A DNA stretch of 64,000 nt. It comes from Massilia kyonggiensis (GTDB taxonomy: Bacteria > Pseudomonadota > Gammaproteobacteria > Burkholderiales > Burkholderiaceae_D). A model generated the notes under the pieces. The model searched no databases. It was given only the letters and a program-made list of their open reading frames with translations, and was not told the origin of the DNA. The DNA lies in the NCBI RefSeq assembly GCF_024756235.1, contig NZ_JANUGY010000016.1:1-64000 (forward strand), read 5' to 3'. The position numbers were made by a program, and so were the translations under genes. How positions within the stretch are numbered: position 1 is the first letter of the stretch; each line of letters starts with the position of its first letter. Shown piece after piece: positions 17,774 through 24,449 of this stretch.

Positions 17774-18439
17774 ATGGCTACACGATATCGCTGGTTGCGA
17801 ATAAATACAGAATTAAAGATTGCAGAAATAAAAGCAAGAATGGCCGCCGCACGCTTTTCGGTAGATGTAGATGACGGTTTCTCATTCATAGATTCTGATA
17901 TACGTGGCGAAATTCGCTATTACTGGCGTACAGTTGTGACAACATCGTATATCGATCATGATAATTCTCAGGTCTATCAAGCTGTTCCTACTTTAGCTAT
18001 GCTTGATTTTTCTTTGGTTGATGGGCGAACTACTTCTTATATCCGTTTAAAAAACCCGCCGAGGACAATGTCGGCGTTTCTAAATGCGCTAGAGCGAATT
18101 ATTGGTTTCGGTTTTTCGGTAGAGAATTTCAATGTGCTTTTACATGGTAGAGAAGAGCTCCTAAAGCGCTCGGATAGCGCTCGCCTGGTCTCGGTTAAGG
18201 CTACGAACGTAAAGCTTGCCGACAACGTAATCGGTCGAGTTGAAGCGGTGTCGAAAGACTATATTTCAAACGATCTGCTTGGTAAATTTTCGATGTATCC
18301 TCATCTAGTCGATTTTTGTACTTATGAGCTAATTCATAAAAACGTACGCGGCCAAGTAAGTTTTTATAGAAATGGTCAAGCAAGGGTCAGTGAAAATATA
18401 GGTGGCTATGTGCTTAACTTGGTTGAAGGTGTACTGTAA
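17774..18439 (+). CDS. Unknown protein, third gene of three-gene operon
   Basis: A 221-residue protein of unknown function. It starts 9 bases after the second gene with AAAGG as ribosome-binding site. It appears to be alternating strands and helices, including SYIRLKNPPRTMSAFLNALE at about 93-112, and has no recognisable catalytic motif, signal peptide or membrane helix. Its stop lies about 30 bases before the third rpoC tail. With AT-rich codons like the two genes before it, it probably entered as part of the same cassette and acts with them. Confidence 0.8.
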   Translation: MATRYRWLRINTELKIAEIKARMAAARFSVDVDDGFSFIDSDIRGEIRYYWRTVVTTSYIDHDNSQVYQAVPTLAMLDFSLVDGRTTSYIRLKNPPRTMSAFLNALERIIGFGFSVENFNVLLHGREELLKRSDSARLVSVKATNVKLADNVIGRVEAVSKDYISNDLLGKFSMYPHLVDFCTYELIHKNVRGQVSFYRNGQARVSENIGGYVLNLVEGVL

Positions 18440-18467
18440 CGCTTTACGGGAGTAAGGTTGTGGAGTT

Positions 18468-18791
18468 ATCAAAGCATCGCTGTCGACCGACTCGTTCATC
18501 TCGGCCGCATCGTTCCAGGAAACCACCCGCGTTCTGACCGAAGCGGCGATCATGGGCAAGCGCGACGGTCTGCGCGGCCTGAAGGAAAACGTCATCGTCG
18601 GCCGCCTGATCCCTGGCGGTACCGGTCTGGCGTTCCACCGCGCCCGCAAGGAGAAGGAAGCGTGGGAAGCGGAAGAGCGCGCAGCGCTGCTGCAGCAGGA
18701 GAAGGCCAACATGGCTGCCGAGCTGCAGGCGATGGAAGACCAGCAGAATGCTGCGGCTTCGGTCGAGCAGCATCATGGCGACGGCGAGTGA
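18468..18791 (+). pseudogene. rpoC: Near-perfect rpoC 3' end (copy 3)
   Basis: This fragment matches the last 318 bases of rpoC (12160-12477) with only five differences. All are in third codon positions and synonymous (GTG/GTT, GCA/GCG, AAA/AAG, GAT/GAC, GGT/GGC), so it would encode exactly the last 105 or so residues of RpoC. An in-frame TAA at 18453-18455 closes the frame upstream, and the first in-frame ATG is at 18552. It cannot make a polymerase subunit by itself. It may be the original host 3' end displaced by the island, still bearing the imprint of selection. Confidence 0.93.
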
Positions 18792-18823
18792 TCGCTTCAG
18801 CCTTAGCTTGATCAGCTGATGAA

Positions 18824-18854
18824 AACGGCACCTCGAGGGGTGCCGTTTTTTTTT
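18824..18854 (+). terminator. Intrinsic terminator behind rpoC copy 3
   Basis: CGGCACC (18826-18832) and GGTGCCG (18839-18845) form a stem followed by nine T. It has the same stem as the live rpoC terminator but a different loop and a different spacer from the stop codon. It also lies against the 3' end of the convergent oxidoreductase gene. Confidence 0.93.
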
Positions 18855-18868
18855 CGTCCGGATTCCGG

Positions 18869-19876
18869 TTAGTCGAGCACGATCGCAAGCTTGCCGAAAT
18901 GCCTCGACCCGGCCGCCAACTCCGCATAGGCGGTAGCCGTCTCATCGATTTCAAACCGCCGGTCGACTACCGGTACGATCCGGTTCGCCGCAATCGCCCG
19001 CACGGCCTCGCCCAGGTCCGCCACCGATCCCGTGCTGTTGCCCACCACGCGCAACGCCTTGCCGATGATGGAAAACAGGTTCACGGATGTCGTCACGCCC
19101 GACAGGAAGCCGACCGTGAACACGGTGCCGCCCATCGCGGCCGCGTTCAACGAGCGTGCGAACGTGGCGTCGCCGACCGTCTCGACGACGAGGTCGGCGC
19201 CGCGGCCGTGCGTGATCTCCAGCACGGCCTTGTCCCAGTCCGGTGTCGCGCGATAGTTCACGAGGTGATCCGCGCCGAGCGCGCGCCCGTGTTCCAGCTT
19301 TTCGTCCGATGACGACACGAGGATGACGGTCGCCCCGCTCGCCTTGGCGAACTGCAGCGCGAACAGGCTCACGCCGCCCGTGCCCAGGATGACGACCGTG
19401 GACCCCGGCCGCACGGACGCCGAGCGCACCGCATTCCACGCCGTCGTGGCCGCGATCGGCAACGTCGCGCCCTGGACGAAGTCGAGGTGGTCCGGCAGCC
19501 GCACGACGCTCTTCGCCGGCACGGCCACGTATTCCGACAGCGACCCGGGCAGCGTGATGCCGCGCATGGCCGCGATCCGTTCCGGGCGCATCGGTCCGTC
19601 GAGCCAGTCCGGCATGAAGTGCGGGACGACCCGGTCGCCGATCGCGATATCCGTCACGTCCGCGCCCAGCGCGACAACTTCTCCGGCACCGTCGGCAACA
19701 GGCACCATCGGGAGCGTCGCGCCCGGGAAGCTCCCTGTTGCGACGGCGACGTCGATGTAGTTCAGTGCTGCCGCACGCAGGCGGATGAGGACTTCGCCGG
19801 CGGCCGGCTGCGGATCGGGCAACGACGTGCGGCGGAAAGCAGTCAACGACGGTTCGACAAGCTGGATGGCATACAT
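18869..19876 (-). CDS. Zinc-free alcohol dehydrogenase / quinone oxidoreductase family
   Basis: A 335-residue medium-chain reductase. The N-terminal GroES-like domain contains PDPQPAAGEVLIRLRAAALNYID. The Rossmann domain has GTGGVSLFALQFAKASGA (about 165-182) as its NAD(P)-binding loop. The catalytic zinc cysteine/histidine ligands of alcohol dehydrogenases are not evident, so an NADPH-dependent quinone or enone reductase is likelier. I choose the ATG at 19876 (MYAIQLVEP); the frame stays open upstream but there overlaps the divergent LysR gene. Divergent orientation suggests control by that LysR protein. Confidence 0.88.
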   Translation of the reverse strand: MYAIQLVEPSLTAFRRTSLPDPQPAAGEVLIRLRAAALNYIDVAVATGSFPGATLPMVPVADGAGEVVALGADVTDIAIGDRVVPHFMPDWLDGPMRPERIAAMRGITLPGSLSEYVAVPAKSVVRLPDHLDFVQGATLPIAATTAWNAVRSASVRPGSTVVILGTGGVSLFALQFAKASGATVILVSSSDEKLEHGRALGADHLVNYRATPDWDKAVLEITHGRGADLVVETVGDATFARSLNAAAMGGTVFTVGFLSGVTTSVNLFSIIGKALRVVGNSTGSVADLGEAVRAIAANRIVPVVDRRFEIDETATAYAELAAGSRHFGKLAIVLD

Positions 19877-19944
19877 GGGTTGGCTCCTGTGAAATGAGGT
19901 GCCCAGTGTGATTGCCAACGGAAAAACGATAAACTCGGCATTTC

Positions 19945-19959
19945 TTGCAACATTTCCAA
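19945..19959 (+). promoter_or_regulatory. Candidate LysR-type operator
   Basis: TTGCAACATTTCCAA is an imperfect dyad containing a T-N11-A core, the usual LysR-type recognition pattern. It lies in the 96-base divergent spacer, 13 bases before the LysR ATG, well placed for autoregulation and for control of the oxidoreductase. Pattern evidence only. Confidence 0.35.
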
Positions 19960-19972
19960 TCAGGACTTGCGA

Positions 19973-20866
19973 ATGGATCTGCTGGACAGCATGAAGGTCT
20001 ACGTGTGCACCGTCGAGAAGGGCAGCCTGAGCGCGGCCGCGGACGCGTGCGGCATGTCGGCGACGATGGCTGGCAATCACGTGCGCGCGCTCGAGCAGCG
20101 GCTGGGCATGCAGCTGATGCACCGCACGACGCGGCGCCAGCACGTGACGGCGTTCGGCGAGGAATACTATGCGCGCTGCAAGGAGATCCTGCGGCTCGTG
20201 GCCGAGACGGACGCCCAGGCGCACACGATGCGCCTCGCGCCCGCGGGCACGCTCCGCGTCAGCGCGCCCGTCACGTTCGGCACGGAGGCGCTGGCGCCGG
20301 TGCTGTCCGATTACCTGGCGCGCTATCCGCAAGTGGACGTCGAACTGGATATTTCCGACCGCTTCGTGGACCTGATGGAAGACGGCTACGAGGCCATCAT
20401 CCGCGTCGGCCAATTGCCGCCGGATGCGAACGTCGTCGCCCGGCCGCTGGCGCCGTACCGGCTGATGCTGTGCGCGTCGCCCGACTACCTCGCGCGGCGT
20501 GGCGTACCCGACACCCCGGCTGACCTGGCCCGCCACGACTGCCTCGCATTCGGCGCCGCCAGCATCAACCAGTGGCGCTTCCAGCACGACCACGACGTTT
20601 GCCAGGTGCCCGTCACCGGCCGCGTGAAGATCAACAATGGGCAGGCCTTGCGCACCGCGGCGCTGCAGGGGCTCGGCATCGTGCTGCAGCCGACGATCCT
20701 GCTCGAGGCCGACGTGCGGGCAGGGCGGCTCGTCCAGCTGTTTCCCGAGTACGGCCTGCCGGAGCGGCCGATGCACATCGTCTACCTGCCGGACCGGTAC
20801 CGCTCGCCCAAGCTGCGCAGTTTTATCGATTTCGTCATCGAACGTTTTGGAGAGCCGACCTCATGA
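19973..20866 (+). CDS. LysR-family transcriptional regulator
   Basis: A 297-residue LysR protein. The N-terminal winged helix-turn-helix spans about residues 1-60 (GSLSAAADACGMSATMAGNHVRALEQRLG), and a periplasmic-binding-like effector domain follows (LRVSAPVTFGTEALAPVLSDYLARYPQVDVEL). I choose the ATG at 19973. Its stop overlaps the next start (ATGA), so it is translationally coupled to the hydrolase gene. It probably regulates the divergent oxidoreductase. The effector molecule cannot be read from sequence. Confidence 0.93.
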   Translation: MDLLDSMKVYVCTVEKGSLSAAADACGMSATMAGNHVRALEQRLGMQLMHRTTRRQHVTAFGEEYYARCKEILRLVAETDAQAHTMRLAPAGTLRVSAPVTFGTEALAPVLSDYLARYPQVDVELDISDRFVDLMEDGYEAIIRVGQLPPDANVVARPLAPYRLMLCASPDYLARRGVPDTPADLARHDCLAFGAASINQWRFQHDHDVCQVPVTGRVKINNGQALRTAALQGLGIVLQPTILLEADVRAGRLVQLFPEYGLPERPMHIVYLPDRYRSPKLRSFIDFVIERFGEPTS

Positions 20867-21408
20867 TTGCCCTGCTCATCATCGACATGCAAAAAGGCAT
20901 GCTCAGCCCGACCCTGCCGCCCCGAAACAACCCGCACGCGGAAGCCAACATCGCCCGCCTGCTGGCCGCGTGGCGGGAACGCGATGAGCCCGTCGTCCTC
21001 GTCCGCCACATCAGCCGCTCGCCGACGTCCGTCTTCGCGCCCGGCCAGAGTGGCGCCGAGTTCCAGGAAGCGTTCCTGCCGCTGGCGCACGAGCACGTCG
21101 TGGAAAAGAACGTGCCGGATGCCTTCATCAACACGGGGCTCGAGCGCTGGCTGCACGCGCGCGGCATCCGCGACGTCGTCATCGCCGGCGTGAGCACGAA
21201 CAATTCCGTCGAAGCGACGGCGCGCACGGCCGGCAATCTCGGGTTCTCGACTATCGTCGTGGCGGATGCCTGCTTCACGTTCGACAAGACGGATTTCGGC
21301 GGTACGTTGCGCAGCGCGGAGGAAGTTCATTTGATGGCGCTGGCAAACCTGCATGGCGAGTATGCCGAGGTGCGCACGACCGCCGAGGTCATGCGTGTGG
21401 CTGCTTAG
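20863..21408 (+). CDS. Isochorismatase-like hydrolase
   Basis: A 181-residue alpha/beta protein of the isochorismatase/nicotinamidase fold. It has the N-terminal catalytic Asp (LLIIDMQKG, D8), a Lys in the centre (VEKNVPDAF) and the GVSTNNSVEATARTAGNLGF segment. The position of the usual nucleophilic Cys holds Ser (S115), so the chemistry may differ from true cysteine hydrolases. The ATG overlaps the LysR stop by the ATGA junction. The 3' end overlaps the convergent immunity gene by 4 bases. Confidence 0.9.
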   Translation: MIALLIIDMQKGMLSPTLPPRNNPHAEANIARLLAAWRERDEPVVLVRHISRSPTSVFAPGQSGAEFQEAFLPLAHEHVVEKNVPDAFINTGLERWLHARGIRDVVIAGVSTNNSVEATARTAGNLGFSTIVVADACFTFDKTDFGGTLRSAEEVHLMALANLHGEYAEVRTTAEVMRVAA

Positions 21409-22136
21409 AACTTTGTGACGAAGTCGCTATTGGTCGGGAGCAGGTCTTGATCGACCAATCTCGTCTCGATCGCGTTCGCTTTTTTTATGTGCTCAGGATT
21501 TTGCAGGTCGAAAGTTTCCGCTACCGTTACGATAAGGCTACCACGTTGGGTTTTACTTTTGTCATCCATGATTTTGATGACGTCAGCCGCTTCAGGAATC
21601 TGTTGAGCATTGATGGCGAATGGCAGATAAAGCATCCAGCCTGCACCTGGCCTGTCCGGGAAAACGCTCTTTTGCAGATATCCCCCGGGAGCTATCTGGA
21701 CAACCATGGGTTTCCACATATTGACAATGGCCAGCACTAATTTAATGACGTTGGACCTGTCGCGAAGTACGGCAGCGCCTTTGCTGCTGAAATTCAAAGT
21801 TGATGGAAAAGGACCAGTGTTATATGTGGCTGTGTAGGCAATAGCGCCCTCGTCCTCTTTACCGTTCCACACACCCAAGGTTCTCAAGTCGGTGGCCAGG
21901 TTGTCGCTGTCAGCCTTCGCCATCGCAAGTGCCGCTGTGCTTGGCCCCAATTCAGTGAATGCCGTATTCAGCAATGAATTTGCTTCAGTATCGGCGGGAG
22001 GAAACCATTGGTCGAGGGGATGCCCTAGAGTTTCCAGAACCTTGGCTAGTTTCCATATGTCAATGTAATGCTCTTCTATGGATGGGAGTTGGGCACCAGT
22101 GCGGAAATTGGCGTCGATTTCGAGAATTTGGTTCAT
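21405..22136 (-). CDS. Imm52-like immunity protein for Tox-REase-5 toxin
   Basis: A 243-residue soluble protein placed last in the effector operon, with its start overlapping the toxin stop by 4 bases. Size, position and general features (an N-terminal segment with IEEHYIDIWKLAKVLETLG, a central beta-rich part) fit the Imm52 family, which often accompanies Tox-REase-5. The match is from memory of the family, not a search. It should bind and neutralise the nuclease in the producing cell. Its GC content is visibly lower than that of the surrounding genes, as expected for a swapped toxin-immunity pair. Confidence 0.7.
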   Translation of the reverse strand: MNQILEIDANFRTGAQLPSIEEHYIDIWKLAKVLETLGHPLDQWFPPADTEANSLLNTAFTELGPSTAALAMAKADSDNLATDLRTLGVWNGKEDEGAIAYTATYNTGPFPSTLNFSSKGAAVLRDRSNVIKLVLAIVNMWKPMVVQIAPGGYLQKSVFPDRPGAGWMLYLPFAINAQQIPEAADVIKIMDDKSKTQRGSLIVTVAETFDLQNPEHIKKANAIETRLVDQDLLPTNSDFVTKF

Positions 22137-22726
22137 GGGGTCAAAAAAGTAGTAATGATCAAGGACCGCTTTCGAAACTGGTCAGTAAAGTAGGCGTGAC
22201 TTAACGGCTGCATAAAGTGCCAGTGTAATCGTGACGGCGGTGATTTCAGGGTAACCATGCTTTGGCGTATGCCCTGAGCAATTATCTTCGGCACGCCTTT
22301 GATCTTGAAGAAGAACTTTGGCTCTGTCGGCGACTCGAAGAACTGGTCGTAGGTTGCTTTCGCTTCAAGCAGTAAGCATTCTCGCGATTTAAAACCATCG
22401 AAGTCGTTCTCCTGAAATCTCCACTCTGTGTAAGGAAAAAAGCCGGTAATCCGAGCCTGATAGCTTCGCGATACCTCCGACATATTCCAGTTACGCTCAA
22501 CAAGCATCCCGGCGTCCGGCGGACATTTGTCACACCTATCTTTCGTTTTAGCCTGCGTCCCAGCCTCCGCAATCGGCACCGATTTAGCCTTGTCCGCAGA
22601 TTCGACTTTGTTCTTGGTCGCTTCGTTGACAGCAACCGCGCCGGCGCCGGCAACGGCGGCAACGCCGAGCGCCCGCAACAGGGCGCCGCCGGCGGCTTCG
22701 AGGATGGGAACTGCGAGCGCTGCCAT
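22133..22726 (-). CDS. Tox-REase-5 nuclease effector (type VI secretion)
   Basis: A 197-residue toxin starting at the ATG at 22726 with a good Shine-Dalgarno (GAGGGAG). An Ala/Gly-rich hydrophobic N-terminus (residues 1-35) is followed by a polar linker. The restriction-endonuclease-fold domain contains CDKCPPDAG at 65-73, SYQARITGF near 88-96, FDGF at 109-112 and the catalytic LLLEAKATYDQF (E121-A-K123). LHWHFMQP follows at 167-174. This motif series is that of Tox-REase-5, a DNase used in interbacterial competition. It follows PAAR and DUF4123 genes, so delivery on a PAAR-tipped VgrG spike is likely. Confidence 0.85.
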   Translation of the reverse strand: MAALAVPILEAAGGALLRALGVAAVAGAGAVAVNEATKNKVESADKAKSVPIAEAGTQAKTKDRCDKCPPDAGMLVERNWNMSEVSRSYQARITGFFPYTEWRFQENDFDGFKSRECLLLEAKATYDQFFESPTEPKFFFKIKGVPKIIAQGIRQSMVTLKSPPSRLHWHFMQPLSHAYFTDQFRKRSLIITTFLTP

Positions 22727-23061
22727 TAATTCTCCCTCAGTCTGGACTTCACCCACGCGATCATGTCCGCGAACCGTTGTTCGACCGGTTGGCCCGGTTT
22801 CCTGAGCCAGGCATCGATCGCCGGTTCACGGTAAAAATTAGGGGCGAAGGCTTCGTAATAAAGAAATTGGGTAATGGCGCCGCCATCCGTGAAACCCAGC
22901 TCGACGGCATGGGCATATGCGCGCTCAAGACGGTCCAGCAAACCCCTGTCGCTCGCAAGCTCCGGATGTTCCTTGACGATGTTCTTGCAGACTTCCTTGA
23001 TGTACTGGCGCTTTTCCAGCAGATCCAGATGCGAGAGCTGTTCTTCGCTCAGTTTAAGCAC
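22726..23061 (-). CDS. Small T6SS-associated protein of unknown function (copy A)
   Basis: An 111-residue helical protein between the adaptor and toxin genes. Its stop overlaps the toxin start by one base and its start overlaps the DUF4123 gene by 8 bases. The core (RLERAYAHAVELGFTDGGAI, then APNFYREPAIDAWLRKPGQP) is nearly identical to the gene product at 24039-24329. I recall similar small proteins next to PAAR genes in Burkholderiales, but know no assigned function. A chaperone or loading role is inferred from the coupling. Confidence 0.75.
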   Translation of the reverse strand: MLKLSEEQLSHLDLLEKRQYIKEVCKNIVKEHPELASDRGLLDRLERAYAHAVELGFTDGGAITQFLYYEAFAPNFYREPAIDAWLRKPGQPVEQRFADMIAWVKSRLREN

Positions 23062-23548
23062 GACGTCCTCCTATGCATATTCTGCGGCCGTCGTGGATGA
23101 AATGCCATTCGTCGATGAGGTGGACGAATTCGGCGATCTGTTCTCTGTTCATCGTCTGCATCAGGTTGCCCAGGACGCGTGGATCGTAGAACCGCAGCAG
23201 TACCTTGCGGCCATCCGGCAGTTGCGCGTCGAGTTTGAGTTGCAGCAGTTGGCTCAGGCCTTCCAGATCGATCGCCGAAATGAGCCACGATACCGATGGC
23301 AGCGATTGTTCAAGCTCGTGCAGCGACTGCAACTGGTCGGGCGCCTTGTCGACATCGATGAGCCACGGGCCGGCGTGCGCGAGAGGTTCGTCTTCCGTAC
23401 CGAGAAAAATGGGACGGTTGATTCCGCGCTGATGAACCAGACGGTGGCCGGTATGCTGCTCATATTGGAAGCCGTCCACCAAGGCGTACAGCCACAAGGC
23501 AGCGTCGGCTTGCTGAAGGGCCCGGAAGCGCTCGACGATAGCGTCCAC
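23054..23548 (-). CDS. DUF4123 effector adaptor/chaperone (T6SS)
   Basis: A 164-residue protein with DUF4123 features: LWLYALVDGFQYEQ near residue 19, and PIFLGTEDEPLAHAGPWLIDV near 46-66. DUF4123 proteins (Tap/TEC) load toxins onto VgrG or PAAR spikes. The start is a GTG at 23548, one base after the PAAR stop. Its place between PAAR and toxin supports the role of loading the Tox-REase-5 effector. Confidence 0.85.
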   Translation of the reverse strand: MDAIVERFRALQQADAALWLYALVDGFQYEQHTGHRLVHQRGINRPIFLGTEDEPLAHAGPWLIDVDKAPDQLQSLHELEQSLPSVSWLISAIDLEGLSQLLQLKLDAQLPDGRKVLLRFYDPRVLGNLMQTMNREQIAEFVHLIDEWHFIHDGRRICIGGRRA

Positions 23549-23549
23549 G

Positions 23550-23960
23550 CTAGCTTCTCACTACCATGGCCGACCCTGCGGCGGCGGCTTTGGCAAGGCA
23601 CTCGAGGCAGATGGTCGGCGCCTCCTGCGCGACCAGACTCCCGGTCAAGCTGGTGTTTTCGCTGACAGCAGAAGCGGCGCCATCCGAGTCGGAATGGTTG
23701 TCCCACCAGGCGGACGATTGACCCGCGATCAGCGTCGCACCACAGGCCGTCTTGTCGCCATGCCGTGCGACGGCCTGGCCGAACCCGGTCAGGTCGTCGG
23801 CGCCGGTGGTGATGGCAAACACGCCCTTGCATTTTGGGCAGACCGTCATGTCGCCGACGCGTGCCACGGCTTTGCCGTAGACCTCCCATGTCATGTCACC
23901 GCTGATGACGGTGCCGCCGTGACTGGTGCGGTCACCCATGCGAATCAAGGGTTTGCTCAT
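23550..23960 (-). CDS. PAAR-domain spike-tip protein (T6SS)
   Basis: A 136-residue PAAR protein. It begins with MSKPLIRMGDRTSHGGTVISG and has the repeated glycine-aspartate hairpins (ARVGDMTVCPKCKGV, ARHGDKTACGATLI). PAAR proteins form the conical tip on VgrG and carry effectors. The C-terminal 45 residues after the PAAR fold are Ala/Ser-rich and lack a toxin domain; the toxin is a separate protein downstream. No VgrG or T6SS core genes lie in this window, so this is an orphan effector module. Confidence 0.9.
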   Translation of the reverse strand: MSKPLIRMGDRTSHGGTVISGDMTWEVYGKAVARVGDMTVCPKCKGVFAITTGADDLTGFGQAVARHGDKTACGATLIAGQSSAWWDNHSDSDGAASAVSENTSLTGSLVAQEAPTICLECLAKAAAAGSAMVVRS

Positions 23961-24038
23961 TGAATTCGGTCAGGCTCAAATGTGAAATAGTCTAGCGGCA
24001 GAGTAACAAAATGCCAACCTTTTTCGCTGGCCTCGCCC

Positions 24039-24329
24039 TTAGTCCCGCCTGAACCCCGACTTCACCCGCATGAGCACATCCGCAAACCGCTGCTCGACCG
24101 GTTGGCCGGGCCGCCTGAGCCAGGCGTCGATCGCGGGTTGGCGATAGAAATTCGGGGCCGTCGCGTCGTAGCGGAGGAAGCGGGCGATGGCGTCGAGATC
24201 CGTGAATCCCAGCACCACGGCATGCGCATACGCGCGCTCGAGGCGGTCCGGCAGGCTGGCGTCGAGGGCCAGTTCCGGGTGGATGTCGATGATGTGCTGG
24301 CGGATTTCTGAGAGCAGGTTCTCGGTCAT
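24039..24329 (-). CDS. Small T6SS-associated protein of unknown function (copy B)
   Basis: A 96-residue paralogue of the product at 22726-23061, sharing RLERAYAHAVVLGFTDLDAI, APNFYRQPAIDAWLRRPGQPVEQRF and a basic C-terminus. It sits upstream of the PAAR gene, separated from it by 78 bases, so it may be the first gene of the operon or the remnant of a second module. Function unknown. Confidence 0.75.
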   Translation of the reverse strand: MTENLLSEIRQHIIDIHPELALDASLPDRLERAYAHAVVLGFTDLDAIARFLRYDATAPNFYRQPAIDAWLRRPGQPVEQRFADVLMRVKSGFRRD

Positions 24330-24449
24330 GACGTCTCCTCGGTCGACTCGCCATTGTTCCTGCCGCGCTCACGGTATCCGTTGCGTCAACTCAGCTAGTT
24401 ATCGAATACACTATTCCCGCGACACATTCCCAACCTGAAAGGAGACGGT

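Larger units (their letters stand above)
12549..18854. mobile_element. Defence-type island behind rpoC with repeated rpoC 3' ends
   Basis: Two AT-rich cargo blocks sit between three copies of the rpoC 3' end plus terminator: 12549-14936 (ariAB-like, minus strand) and 15576-18467 (three-gene operon, plus strand). Base composition and codon use are strikingly unlike the GC-rich flanks. The right boundary of each tail lies just after its terminator T run. The left boundaries differ: the second copy begins at the equivalent of about 11798 in rpoC, the third at about 12157. No recombinase gene is present. This fits entry by homologous recombination in the rpoC tail better than site-specific integration. 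Confidence 0.75.

Noticed and set aside
18552..18791. A 79-codon frame with an ATG in the third rpoC tail, as a possible free RpoC C-terminal peptide
   Set aside because: It is an internal Met of RpoC with no ribosome-binding site and an in-frame stop upstream. Nothing suggests independent translation.
12549..18854. Integrase, transposase or att core for the island
   Set aside because: All frames in the island were read. The genes are the ATPase, the DUF4435 protein and three unknowns. The tRNA nearest by is far upstream, and the repeat edges do not coincide.
18869..20776. A single 635-codon minus-strand protein covering the oxidoreductase and the region opposite LysR
   Set aside because: The upstream 300 codons are antisense to a convincing LysR gene. 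The oxidoreductase family start is the Met at 19876.
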